NCBI RefSeq assembly: GCF_008297975.1
Contig: NZ_VLNY01000001.1
Span: forward strand, 186,001-250,000
DNA length: 64,000 nucleotides
Reading direction: 5' to 3'
Source of the DNA: Antrihabitans cavernicola
GTDB lineage: Bacteria > Actinomycetota > Actinomycetes > Mycobacteriales > Mycobacteriaceae
A model generated the notes under the pieces. It ran no database searches and was not told the origin of the DNA. It saw only the letters and a program-made list of their open reading frames with translations. A program made the translations under genes and the position numbers. Of the stretch, positions 25,107 through 33,817 are shown piece by piece (position 1 is the stretch's first letter; each line of letters begins with the position of its first letter).

Positions 25107-26681
25107 TCAGACGGTGACGAGTTCTTCCTGCTCCGACTCGATATCGATCGTCCGTCGTAGCGGGCGGTTCGGGATCAGGACGACCGCGACCAGGGTGACC
25201 AGCGCAACGAAGCCTGCGACCAGGAAGATCCGGCCGGTCGCATCACCGTAGGCGGCACGGATGACCATCTGCACCGGCTCGGGCAGCGACATCAAATCGA
25301 GGCTGGCGCCACCGCCCGACTTGCTCGGATCGATACCCATCTCGGCAAACCCGTCGGCAGAGAGAGTGCCGACGCGGCTGGCGAGGATCGAGCCGAGCAC
25401 CGAGACGCCGATCGCGCCGCCGAAGGTACGGAAGAAGGCGACCGAACTGGATGCGGCACCGATGTTGTGCACGCTCACGGTGTTCTGCACGGCGAGCACC
25501 AGGTTCTGCATCAGCATGCCGGTACCGAGGCCGACGATCGTGATGAAGACGCCGACGGTCCAGAGGCTGGTGGTGTGGTCGATCGTGCCGAGCAACGCAA
25601 AGCCACCGACCAACAGGATCGCGCCGGTGATGATGAACGGCTTCCACTGACCGAAGCGGGTGATCAGCTGACCCGAGCCGACCGACGAGACCAACATGCC
25701 GACGACCAACGGAATCGACAGCAGCCCAGCGTCTGTCGGCGTGAAGCCGCGAGCGGTCTGGAAGTACTGACCGAGGAACGTCGTCGCACCGAACAGGCCG
25801 ACTCCCACCGCGATGGACGCGATGATCGCAAGGCCGGTGGTGCGCTCCGTGACGATCTTCAGCGGGATGATCGGCGATTTCGCCTTCGACTCGACCCAGA
25901 TCGTCGCGGCCAGCAGGACCAGACCGATGCCTACGTAGAGCGCCGATTCGCCGGAGATCCAGTCGTAGTAGCCGGCCTTGCCCGCGAACGACACCCAGAT
26001 CAGCAGAACGGAGACACCCGCGGTCAGAAGTCCTGCGCCCAACCAGTCGATGGATACGTTCTCCTTGCGATCGGTCTCGATGTGCAGCGTCTTCTGCAGC
26101 AGCCCCAGCGCGATGACGGCGAGCGGGACGCAGACGAAGAAGCACCAGCGCCAACCAAGCGGACTGTCGACGATGACGCCACCCAGGATCGGACCACCCG
26201 ACATCGACACGGCCATAACGGCACCCATGTAGCCGGAGTAGCGTCCGCGCTCACGTGGCGCGACGATACTGCCGATAATGGCGACCACCAACGCGGTCAG
26301 ACCGCCCATGCCTACGCCCTGAATAACGCGGGCCGCCAACAGTATCGGCACATTGTGCGCGAAACCAGCTACCGCAGAGCCGATCACGAAGATGACGATC
26401 GCAGACTGGACCAGCACCTTCTTGTTGAACAGGTCGGCCAGTTTGCCCCAGATCGGCGTCGACGCGGCGTTCGCCAGCAGGGCGGCGGTGATGACCCACG
26501 TGTATGCGGTCTGCGAACCCTTGAGATCGCCGATGATGGTCGGCAACGCGGTCGCGACGATGGTGGTGCTCAGCAGTGCGGTGAACAGCGCTGCGAGCAG
26601 GCCGATCAACGCCTCGAGGATTTCCCGGTGAGTCATGGCGCCGGATTCGGTAGGCCTGCTCTCCAGTGTTGTTGTTGACAT
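25107..26681 (-). CDS. MFS transporter, DHA2 (EmrB/QacA) multidrug efflux
   Basis: 524 aa, 14 hydrophobic helices. Motif D1 is ALLSTTIVATALPTI, motif A GKLADLFNKKVLV, motif B ARVIQGVGMGGL and motif C MSGGPILGGVIVDSPLGWRW (helix 5). ATG 26681 with GGGAGA. It follows the MarR gene by 19 bp on the same strand, so the two are one operon and the pump is presumably derepressed by the MarR ligand. The acidic C-terminal tail (IESEQEELV) is cytoplasmic. Confidence 0.92.
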   Translation of the reverse strand: MSTTTLESRPTESGAMTHREILEALIGLLAALFTALLSTTIVATALPTIIGDLKGSQTAYTWVITAALLANAASTPIWGKLADLFNKKVLVQSAIVIFVIGSAVAGFAHNVPILLAARVIQGVGMGGLTALVVAIIGSIVAPRERGRYSGYMGAVMAVSMSGGPILGGVIVDSPLGWRWCFFVCVPLAVIALGLLQKTLHIETDRKENVSIDWLGAGLLTAGVSVLLIWVSFAGKAGYYDWISGESALYVGIGLVLLAATIWVESKAKSPIIPLKIVTERTTGLAIIASIAVGVGLFGATTFLGQYFQTARGFTPTDAGLLSIPLVVGMLVSSVGSGQLITRFGQWKPFIITGAILLVGGFALLGTIDHTTSLWTVGVFITIVGLGTGMLMQNLVLAVQNTVSVHNIGAASSSVAFFRTFGGAIGVSVLGSILASRVGTLSADGFAEMGIDPSKSGGGASLDLMSLPEPVQMVIRAAYGDATGRIFLVAGFVALVTLVAVVLIPNRPLRRTIDIESEQEELVTV

Positions 26682-26700
26682 CGGTTGTCTCCCAATATGA

Positions 26701-27168
26701 TTAAGCGTGAACCTGCATGGCGTGCTGCCGGCTGGCGTGGTCGAACATCGTGTTTTTCAATTTGCGGACGGACTCGAGTGCGGACTGCGCATCCGTCTCG
26801 TCCCATTCCGCCAAGGTCTCGCGCAACCGAGCAGATCGAACTTCCTTGGAGCGCAGGAGCAAAGCCTTGCCCGCGTCCGTGACGTGAACCAGCGAGGCTC
26901 GTCCGTCGCACGGATCGGCGTGCCTGCCGATGTAACCGGCATCCACCAGATCGGAGATCTGACGACTGAGCGACGACGGCGTGATGCACAGCTCCGTGGC
27001 CAACTCGTTCTGCCTGCACTCGCCGCGAGCAGCAAGAACGACGAGTACGCCGACCAGTGCTTGCGGAAGCGGATCGGTATGGCTGGCGACTATGGCCAAC
27101 CGCAAGGCACGGCCGAAGAGAAACAATTCGTCGACCAGCTCGTGAGCGGTGTCAGGCTGTACGGCCAC
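26701..27168 (-). CDS. MarR-family transcriptional regulator of the efflux operon
   Basis: 155-aa winged-helix dimer. Recognition helix region CRQNELATELCITPSSLSRQISDLVDAG and wing ADPCDGRASLVHVTDAG (DxR motif). The GTG at 27168 preceded by GAGGAGG fits better than the ATG of the longer frame, which lies inside the palindrome region. First gene of the marR-MFS operon; palindrome 27184-27214 is the probable autoregulatory site. Confidence 0.9.
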   Translation of the reverse strand: MAVQPDTAHELVDELFLFGRALRLAIVASHTDPLPQALVGVLVVLAARGECRQNELATELCITPSSLSRQISDLVDAGYIGRHADPCDGRASLVHVTDAGKALLLRSKEVRSARLRETLAEWDETDAQSALESVRKLKNTMFDHASRQHAMQVHA

Positions 27169-27183
27169 GACGCCTCCTCGGTA

Positions 27184-27214
27184 ATAGATAGTTGCAGAAC
27201 ACAACAGTATCTAT
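27184..27214. promoter_or_regulatory. MarR operator candidate
   Basis: Imperfect inverted repeat ATAGATA-GTTG (27184-27194) with CAAC-AG-TATCTAT (27202-27214), 16 bp before the MarR start. Its AT-rich half-sites stand out in GC-rich DNA. Likely bound by the MarR protein encoded next to it. Confidence 0.6.
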
Positions 27215-27362
27215 AATTACCTGAGGTAAGCAAATATTCCGATACGTCTACTACGTCACATTTATGAGTTCCGCGTAAATGGAGCGAACGTCACCTAAGC
27301 TCCGTCTGACGATGTCAAGGTCACCTTCGGTCCGTCGATGCAGAGACCAACGTGCCATCGCA

Positions 27363-28502
27363 TTACAACCGCTTGATTGCCCGCATCGCCTTGACCAGCG
27401 GTTTCGTCGATGCCAACCCGCGACGCAGACTCGGCTGCAGAGACGAAACGTCCAGCGGCACGAAGTAGCGCATACCGCGATCACGCCACTCTGCGACCTG
27501 GTCGACCACCGATTCCGGTGTTCCCATGATTGCGCCGGACCGCAGCAACGACGTCGGCACCGTTTCGACATGTCGCAGCACGGTGGCCTCGTCGAGTGTC
27601 TGCGGCAGGAAGTCCTGGGCGCCAGCGAAGTCGTCTCCCAACGGGTGCCGCACGCCGTGCGCTGACCAGTCCGTCGCGGGCAGCGCAAGTGCCATCGCCT
27701 TCGCGGCGACGCCGTCGAGAATCTCGTCGACGGCATCCTCGCTTCGCGCGACGACAATCGGCAGGTTCAGCGCAGGAACGATGGTCGACGGGTCGCGACC
27801 GGCATCCGAGGCCGCAGCTCGAACCAGCTCCAGCTTCCTTTCGTATTCGACCGGGTCGCGGATGAACGCGGGGTACCAGCCATCGGCGTAGCGGCCTGTC
27901 GCACGTAGCATCCGCGGGCCGTGTGACGCGACCCAGATCGGCGGACGTGTCCCCTTGTACGGCGGAAGGTCGAACACGGCGTCGCGCAGAGGGAAGAATT
28001 CGGATTCCCGATTCACCGGCGCGCCACCCGAATTCCACAGCGCACGAACGGTTGCCAACGCATCGACGAATCGCGCGACCGGACGTGACCAGTCGACGCC
28101 GTAGGGCTCGTTGTTCTCACGTTCGCCCACGCCGATTCCGAGGATGGCGCGACCGCGGCTCAAGTGATGCAACGTCATCGCTGCCTGCGCGGTCACCGCG
28201 GGATGCCGCCGTCCGGCATCGGTGACGGAAACTCCCAATAGCAAGCGCGACAACCTGTTCCGAGCAGCCAGGTACCCGAGTTCGGTCCACGGTTCGTAGC
28301 ATGCGTGCGCTCTCGGTGCGATTCGCGACACCCCGACATAGCGCGGAACGAAGATCGACTGCGGGATCACGTTGATCAAATGGTCAGGCGTCCACAGCGA
28401 TTCGGCTCCGATCAGCGCGGCGAGCGTCCGACTGTTCCGCATCAGCAGGTCTGGTGAGAATCGGGTGTGCATGCCGAAGTCGACCAAACCGGTTCGGATC
28501 AT
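27363..28502 (-). CDS. LLM-class flavin/F420-dependent oxidoreductase
   Basis: 379-aa luciferase-like TIM barrel. Signatures: AALIGAESLWTPDHLI, ARNRLSRLLLGVSVTDAGRRHP, GRAILGIGVGERENNEPYGVD and ATGRYADGWYPAF. The family includes F420-dependent dehydrogenases and FMN monooxygenases; the cofactor cannot be decided, though the host lineage makes F420 likely. ATG at 28502 overlaps the WS/DGAT stop (ATGA). The longer frame running upstream is the reverse side of the WS/DGAT gene. Functional link with lipid storage is inference. Confidence 0.88.
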   Translation of the reverse strand: MIRTGLVDFGMHTRFSPDLLMRNSRTLAALIGAESLWTPDHLINVIPQSIFVPRYVGVSRIAPRAHACYEPWTELGYLAARNRLSRLLLGVSVTDAGRRHPAVTAQAAMTLHHLSRGRAILGIGVGERENNEPYGVDWSRPVARFVDALATVRALWNSGGAPVNRESEFFPLRDAVFDLPPYKGTRPPIWVASHGPRMLRATGRYADGWYPAFIRDPVEYERKLELVRAAASDAGRDPSTIVPALNLPIVVARSEDAVDEILDGVAAKAMALALPATDWSAHGVRHPLGDDFAGAQDFLPQTLDEATVLRHVETVPTSLLRSGAIMGTPESVVDQVAEWRDRGMRYFVPLDVSSLQPSLRRGLASTKPLVKAMRAIKRL

Positions 28503-29815
28503 CGTTCGAGATCCTGCAGTGCCCGCTCGTAGTGGTCGATGAACCGCTGCGTGTCGGGAATGGTCGTGACGACTCCGAAGTCCACCGAGCGCGCGGTATT
28601 CGACAACGCGATGTTGAGATCCAAGCCCTTGGTCACCAAGCCGATCGGATGCACTTCGACCAGAGCGGCACCGTTGAAATACAACTGGTCGCGAGACGAC
28701 GGAACATTCGACACCACGGTCGTGAACCTGCGTGGCCGACCGGTGCGTCGCGGCCCGAAGAAGCGGTTGTAATAGATCGGCGACATGTTCGCCGCCGACC
28801 ACGCCAACGCCGACCGCGCGTCGATCGACCGAAACAGCGCTTTGCCACTGTTCGTCGAGGCGTTGACAATTCGCAACCGTTCGAACGGATCGCGTCGATC
28901 CGTACCCAGATCGGCGACGATCGCACCAACGGCGTTGCCGCCGTCGCCTGCTTCGTCGACAGTGCGGGTTGCCATCGGGATCATCGCCTTCAGGCTGGCC
29001 TCCGGCAGCGCACCGCGACCGATCAGGTACGACCGCAACGCACCGCCACACGCCGCGACGAGGACGTCGTTGATCGACACGTCTCCGACACTGCGCCGGA
29101 TCGCATCGAGTCGCTCGAATTCCCATGAGCAGACGGTGGTCTGGTGTGCGCTGCCGGTCACGCCGGCCCCGACGATCGGATGGGGGTAGGGCATGACCAA
29201 CGATTCGTCGCGACGCGCCGCAGCCCGGATGACGCCTGCGTCCCGACCGAACGCGCGCAGTGGGTGCCGTGGTCCCGCGGCGCTCGGTTTCGCAAAGCCC
29301 GTCGCCGAGCGCGGCGTGTTCCACATGGCCACACAGTCGTCGGCGGTGGGATCGGTCGACAGGCAATCTCGAACGAGTCGCACGAACCCGATGCCGTCGA
29401 CCAGCGAGTGGTGGATTTTGAGGTTGATCGCAAATCGCCGCCCGGCCATACCGTCGACAATGTCGGCCTCCCACAGCGGCCGAGACCGATCGAGCCGCCG
29501 CGCGCGGGAACGGACGATCACGGTGAGCAGCTCGTCGCGTCCGCCAGGTTGGGGCAGCGTCACGAAACGCAGATGGTGCTCGATATCCGGCTTGGCGACC
29601 GAGTCCCAGGCCGGCCTGCCCCGCATGCGACGGACCACTCGCCGGAAAACCGGGTGATAGTCCTCGTTCGCCAGGATGCGTTCGAAGACCTCGCGAACAT
29701 AGTTCTCACCCGCTGTTGCGGGAATGTCGAACACCATGAGAACGGAGAAATGAGTCGGGTTCGCATCGTTTTCGCCGACGAGAAACGCCGCGTCGAGGGC
29801 AGCGATTTTCTCCAC
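28499..29815 (-). CDS. wax ester synthase/diacylglycerol acyltransferase (WS/DGAT)
   Basis: Makes triacylglycerol or wax esters from acyl-CoA with diacylglycerol or alcohol. 438 aa. Catalytic HHSLVDG (HHxxxDG) is in the N-terminal half (about residues 130-136); the second family motif is NVLVAACGGALR (as INDVLVAACGGALR), and NVPSSRDQLYFNGA follows. The first residues MEKIAALDAAFL are the family N-terminus, so GTG 29815 is used; TATGCT seven bases upstream is a good -10 for a leaderless message. Coupled by ATGA to the LLM oxidoreductase. Confidence 0.92.
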   Translation of the reverse strand: MEKIAALDAAFLVGENDANPTHFSVLMVFDIPATAGENYVREVFERILANEDYHPVFRRVVRRMRGRPAWDSVAKPDIEHHLRFVTLPQPGGRDELLTVIVRSRARRLDRSRPLWEADIVDGMAGRRFAINLKIHHSLVDGIGFVRLVRDCLSTDPTADDCVAMWNTPRSATGFAKPSAAGPRHPLRAFGRDAGVIRAAARRDESLVMPYPHPIVGAGVTGSAHQTTVCSWEFERLDAIRRSVGDVSINDVLVAACGGALRSYLIGRGALPEASLKAMIPMATRTVDEAGDGGNAVGAIVADLGTDRRDPFERLRIVNASTNSGKALFRSIDARSALAWSAANMSPIYYNRFFGPRRTGRPRRFTTVVSNVPSSRDQLYFNGAALVEVHPIGLVTKGLDLNIALSNTARSVDFGVVTTIPDTQRFIDHYERALQDLER

Positions 29816-29860
29816 GCCGTGAGCATAACGGGCTCGATCCACGCTGCCCCGAAAAGAAAA

Positions 29861-29896
29861 CATCCCCCACCTGCACCGAAGTGCCTGTGGGGGATG
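29861..29896 (-). terminator. intrinsic terminator of tRNA-Arg(ACG)
   Basis: Stem CATCCCCCAC/GTGGGGGATG (29861-29870/29887-29896) with an inner GCAC/GTGC pairing, followed on the minus strand by a T-rich stretch. Lies 10 bp behind the tRNA-Arg 3' end. Confidence 0.8.
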
Positions 29897-29906
29897 AATT
29901 TCTCTG

Positions 29907-29979
29907 TGCGCCCGAAGGGATTCGAACCCCTAACCTCCTGATCCGTAGTCAGGTGCTCTATCCGTTGAGCTACGGGCGC
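29907..29979 (-). tRNA. tRNA-Arg(ACG)
   Basis: 73-nt tRNA. Acceptor stem GCGCCCG/CGGGCGC, anticodon loop CTACGGA giving ACG, T-loop GTTCGAATC, no encoded CCA. Its A34 is the substrate of TadA encoded at 8.2 kb. Confidence 0.95.
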
Positions 29980-30033
29980 ATGTGTTGCAAGAAACACCGT
30001 ATTCAGTTGTTACCGGAAAACTTCTCCCGGGTC

Positions 30034-30123
30034 TGGCGGAGGCGAGAGGATTTGAACCTCCGGACCCGGTGAAGGGTCAAGTCATTAGCAGTGACTCCCA
30101 TTCGGCCGCTCTGGCACGCCTCC
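30034..30123 (-). tRNA. tRNA-Ser(GCU)
   Basis: 90-nt class II tRNA with long variable arm. Acceptor stem GGAGGCG/CGCCTCC, anticodon loop CTGCTAA giving GCU, T-loop GTTCAAATC and encoded GCCA. Precedes tRNA-Arg(ACG) on the same strand, 54 bp apart. Confidence 0.95.
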
Positions 30124-30212
30124 TGAGTTTCTCTCTCGAGAGGGCCGTCCTTTCGAACCGCCGAGGGCAAAGATTACACAGCCGCGCAGCGCTAAGCAAA
30201 ACCGGTATCGAC

Positions 30213-30905
30213 TCAGCGCAGATTGCTGTCGAACCAATCGAAGATGCGGGTCTGCGCGTCGACGAGAACATCGTCACTCGAGTCGGCGGTCGGCTCGTCC
30301 GCGCGGTGCCCGACGCCCGCATAGCTCACGACGTTCGTCGCGACGGGTGCCTTCGCGACGGCGTCACGCAACTGCTCGACCTGCTCGGGCGGCGATTCCG
30401 CATCACCCTCGCCGTAGAGGCCGAGCCACGGCGCTTGCAATTGTTCGGCAGCATCGACCAGCGCGGGGACGTCCGCGGTCAGCGGCTCGACGATTCCACG
30501 GGCGGCAATGCTGACGGCGGCGCCGATCGGTCGCGACGTGGCAACCAGAAAGGCGGCGCTACCGGCATCGTCGAAACCGAGCGCTCCGACGCAGTCGGCG
30601 AACACTCCCCTGGCGGTCAGCCAGTCGAACGACGCATCGAAGTTCGCGAACAGACTGCCCCCGAACACCTGCGCGTCCGACGACCGATCGAACAGATGCG
30701 GTGCCACCGCAATCCAGCCCTCGGCCGAAAGCGATCGCATCAGGGCCAGCAGCGAATCGGTGAACTCACTCGATCGGTGCAGCACCACAATGCCGCCGCG
30801 TGCATTTCCCTCCGGCTCGATGGCGGTGACCGGAACGGTCGCGCCATCGGCGGTTTTGCCTTCCTTCGCGCGCAACGGCGCGGCATCTTCGAAGAATCCC
30901 GACAT
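30213..30905 (-). CDS. dienelactone-hydrolase-family protein lacking the Cys nucleophile
   Basis: 230-aa alpha/beta-hydrolase of dienelactone-hydrolase type: GGIVVLHRSSEFTDSLLALM, AVAPHLFDRSS, GALGFDDAGSAAFLVAT, GLYGEGDAESPPEQ and the C-terminal GVGHRADEPTADSSDD. Active DLH has G-F-C-x-G-G at the elbow; here the position reads GFDDAGS, so the Cys is absent, while the Asp and His of the triad remain. It may be non-catalytic or use another chemistry. ATG 30905 puts the start at MSGFFEDAAP. Divergent from hisC. Confidence 0.8.
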   Translation of the reverse strand: MSGFFEDAAPLRAKEGKTADGATVPVTAIEPEGNARGGIVVLHRSSEFTDSLLALMRSLSAEGWIAVAPHLFDRSSDAQVFGGSLFANFDASFDWLTARGVFADCVGALGFDDAGSAAFLVATSRPIGAAVSIAARGIVEPLTADVPALVDAAEQLQAPWLGLYGEGDAESPPEQVEQLRDAVAKAPVATNVVSYAGVGHRADEPTADSSDDVLVDAQTRIFDWFDSNLR

Positions 30906-30955
30906 GGAACCAGGGTAGGTCGGCTCCGGTTCCACCGCATCGCCATACTTGGACG

Positions 30956-32032
30956 GTGACTGCGCGCATCCGCGAGGACCTCGAATCGATTCCGCCCTAC
31001 GTTCCCGGGCGCAATTTTCCGGGCGCGATCAAGCTGGCCAGCAACGAGACCACGCTGGGTCCGCTGCCCAGTGTCAGCAAGGCGATCGCGGAAGCCGTCG
31101 AATCGGCGAATCGTTATCCGGACAACGGGTCGGTGGAACTGGTCACCGCCCTCGCCGACTCGCTCGGTGTCGCACCGGAGAACGTCGCGGCAGGCTGCGG
31201 CAGTGTCGCGATCTGCCAGGAGTTGGTCGCCATCACCTGCGTGCCCGGCGACGAGGTGCTCTACGCGTGGCGCGCCTTCGAGGCCTATCCGGTCGTCACG
31301 AAGGTTGCGGGTGCCACCGAGGTGACCGTTCCACTCGACGCCGACCATGTCCACGATCTCGACGCCATTGCCGCCGCGATCACCCCGCGCACCCGCCTGA
31401 TATTTGTCTGCAACCCCAACAATCCAACCGGAACCGCTGTCGGCCGACGCGCACTGGAGCGGTTTCTGGATTCGGTGCCCGCGGAGATACTGGTGGTGCT
31501 CGACGAGGCGTACCTCGAGTACGTTCGCATTCCCGTGGAGGATCGAGCCGACGGCGTCGAACTCGGCCGCAGCAGGCCCAATGTCGTTGTCCTGCGGACT
31601 TTCTCGAAGGCCTATGGTCTCGCGGGCCTGCGCGTCGGCTACGCCGTCGGCGACCCGGAGATCATCAGGTCGCTCAGCAAGGTGCACGTCCCGTTCAGCG
31701 TCAGCCGAGTTGCCCAGGCGGCGGCGATCGCGTCGTTGGAAGCGCAGGCGGAGTTACTCGACCGCACCGACGCCGTTGTCGCCGAGCGCAATCGAGTGCG
31801 CACCGCACTGCTCGATGCCGGCTACCTCGTCGCCGAATCCGAGGCCAATTTCGTATGGTTGCCGCTGGGCGATCGAGCCGTTCCCTTCGCGACGCTGCTG
31901 GCGCAATCGGACGTTCTGGTGCGACCGTTTGCGGGTGACGGTGTGCGCGTCACAATCGGCGATCCCCACGAAAACGACGCATTTCTCACTCTCGCAACAA
32001 AACCGGATGCACTGGCGGCTTTCTCCGGCTAA
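30956..32032 (+). CDS. hisC: histidinol-phosphate/aromatic aminotransferase
   Basis: 358-aa class I/II PLP aminotransferase. LASNETTLGPLP at the N-terminus, NPNNPTGTAV, DEAYLEYV and the PLP lysine in LRTFSKAYGLAGLRVGYA. In Corynebacteriales this locus (Rv3772 type) encodes a HisC paralogue acting as aromatic or phenylalanine aminotransferase (Pat); which substrate it prefers cannot be read from sequence. Its product would complement TyrA. GTG 30956 with CATACT-type -10 eight bases upstream fits a leaderless start. Confidence 0.9.
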   Translation: MTARIREDLESIPPYVPGRNFPGAIKLASNETTLGPLPSVSKAIAEAVESANRYPDNGSVELVTALADSLGVAPENVAAGCGSVAICQELVAITCVPGDEVLYAWRAFEAYPVVTKVAGATEVTVPLDADHVHDLDAIAAAITPRTRLIFVCNPNNPTGTAVGRRALERFLDSVPAEILVVLDEAYLEYVRIPVEDRADGVELGRSRPNVVVLRTFSKAYGLAGLRVGYAVGDPEIIRSLSKVHVPFSVSRVAQAAAIASLEAQAELLDRTDAVVAERNRVRTALLDAGYLVAESEANFVWLPLGDRAVPFATLLAQSDVLVRPFAGDGVRVTIGDPHENDAFLTLATKPDALAAFSG

Positions 32033-32134
32033 ACAAACCGCTAGCGTTGCTTCGAAACGAAAATGTAACCATTAAGTAGGGCGCATTCACCACCCCGATT
32101 GGCAGACTGTGACGGTCAGCCGAAGGGGGTTCGA

Positions 32135-33817
32135 GTGCCGAAGCACGCCGCTGCTTGTGCGGTCGCCGTGCTCGTCGCAACACTCGCCGCGTGCACGCTG
32201 TTCACGGGTGGTGTTGCGGCAGCACAGAATCCAGACGTTCTCGCGGTTCGGCTGCTTGCCTTCAACGATCTGCACGGCACCCTCGCGCCACCGCAGGGAA
32301 GTGCGGGCGAAGTGGTCGGCGCAGACGGCTCGGCCATCGCGGCAGGCGGTGCAGCCTACTTGGCTGCCTATGTCGATCAATTGCGAAGCCAGGCATCGAA
32401 TTCGTTGCTTTATTCGGTGGGTGACAACTGGGGCGCGTCGCCATTGGAGTCGTCACTGTTTCATGACGAGCCCACCGTCGATCTACTCAACTCGATGGGC
32501 GTCGCGGCATCAGGAATCGGCAATCACGAGTTGGACGCCGGCTTTGCCGAATTTCAGCGCATGCAACGCGGCGGGTGCAATCCGGTCGATGGCTGCCTTT
32601 TCACCGACACCTTTTCCGGCGCCCGCTTTCCCATGCTCGCCGCAAATCTGACGTTCGCGAACGGTGTTCCGGCCACGCTGCCGTTCAACGTCAATTACGT
32701 CGACGGCATCCCCATCGGTGTGATCGGCGTACTTCCGGAGAACTCGCCGAAGATCATCGCCGCGGGCCGCACGGCAGGTCTCGCATTCGGCGACGAACTC
32801 CAGGCGATCGACCGCACCGCCGACCTGCTCGACTTCTTCGGCGTCAAAGCCATCACGGTGTTGCTGCACCGTGGCGACGACTCGTCGCCCGGCTCGCCCG
32901 ACGACTGCAACCTCACCACCAACTCCGCCCGTCGGATCGCACAACTCGCCAGCCCCAAGGTGGACGTCGTATTCTCTGCGGCGGGCAACAATCAGTACAA
33001 CTGTCGCGTCGACGACCCACTCGGCAACCCGCGGGTGTTCATGCAGGGCGCATCGAACGGAAGGGTCCTCTCCGTCGTCGACCTCGGCATCGACCGCAGT
33101 ACGCGCGATGTCCTGAGAGATCGGACCAACTCGTTCAATCAGATCGTCGGCCGCAACATCGCACCCGATCCCGCGGCGAAAGCGATAGTGGACCGCGCAA
33201 GCGCCAAGGCCGCGGCGGTGTCGAAGCGCGTCGTCGGCTCGACTGCGGATCAGGTGGTGCGCCAAGCCGCCCCCAGTGGTGAATCGCCCCTCGGCAATCT
33301 GATCGCGGACGCCCAACTCGCCGCGTCGGCTCCAGTGGGTGCCCAACTGGCGCTGACTAACGCAGGCGGCATCCGCGCCGACCTCGGGTCCGGAACCATC
33401 AGCTACGGCGACATCCACAATGTCCAACCGTTCGACAATTCCATTCGCGTGGTGTCGATGACCGGCGCCCAGATCGACGACGCGTTGGAGCAACAATTCC
33501 AGCAGCGCGACGACGGAACAGCGTTGCGCGACGTCCTCGCGCCGTCGGCGAACGTGTCCTACGAGCTGCACAGCGCAGCCCATCCGGGAACTCGGATCGT
33601 GAATCTGTCCATCGATGGCCGACCGGTCGTTCGCGACGCTGTCTACCGGGTCGCAGTCAACGAGTTCCTGGCAGGCGGCGGGGACGGCTTCGCAGCGTTC
33701 CGTAGCGCGCGCGACAGCGTCGACGTCGGTAAGGATGCCGATCTACTCGCCGCATATCTCGGCGCGCGCGGCCCCGTCGTCGCACCCGCGACCAACCGCA
33801 TCAAGGCGGCAGGTTAG
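32135..33817 (+). CDS. secreted 5'-nucleotidase/2',3'-cyclic phosphodiesterase
   Basis: 560-aa bimetal phosphoesterase. N-terminal secretion signal with a lipobox-like LAAC (about residue 20), so it may be a lipoprotein. Metallophosphatase domain: LLAFNDLHGTL (D-x-H), SVGDNWG, GIGNHELDAG and VLLHRGDD. The C-terminal nucleotidase domain contains NLIADAQLAA, LTNAGGIRADL and YGDIHNVQPFDN, which bind the nucleoside. Acts outside the membrane to release phosphate and nucleosides. GTG 32135 has AAGGGGGT upstream. Overlaps the convergent esterase gene by 4 bases. Confidence 0.92.
   Translation: MPKHAAACAVAVLVATLAACTLFTGGVAAAQNPDVLAVRLLAFNDLHGTLAPPQGSAGEVVGADGSAIAAGGAAYLAAYVDQLRSQASNSLLYSVGDNWGASPLESSLFHDEPTVDLLNSMGVAASGIGNHELDAGFAEFQRMQRGGCNPVDGCLFTDTFSGARFPMLAANLTFANGVPATLPFNVNYVDGIPIGVIGVLPENSPKIIAAGRTAGLAFGDELQAIDRTADLLDFFGVKAITVLLHRGDDSSPGSPDDCNLTTNSARRIAQLASPKVDVVFSAAGNNQYNCRVDDPLGNPRVFMQGASNGRVLSVVDLGIDRSTRDVLRDRTNSFNQIVGRNIAPDPAAKAIVDRASAKAAAVSKRVVGSTADQVVRQAAPSGESPLGNLIADAQLAASAPVGAQLALTNAGGIRADLGSGTISYGDIHNVQPFDNSIRVVSMTGAQIDDALEQQFQQRDDGTALRDVLAPSANVSYELHSAAHPGTRIVNLSIDGRPVVRDAVYRVAVNEFLAGGGDGFAAFRSARDSVDVGKDADLLAAYLGARGPVVAPATNRIKAAG

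Noticed and set aside
27363-29474. A 703-codon open frame on the minus strand spanning two genes
   Set aside because: Its N-terminal part is an alternate frame of the WS/DGAT gene; the coding signal for the oxidoreductase starts at the ATG at 28502.
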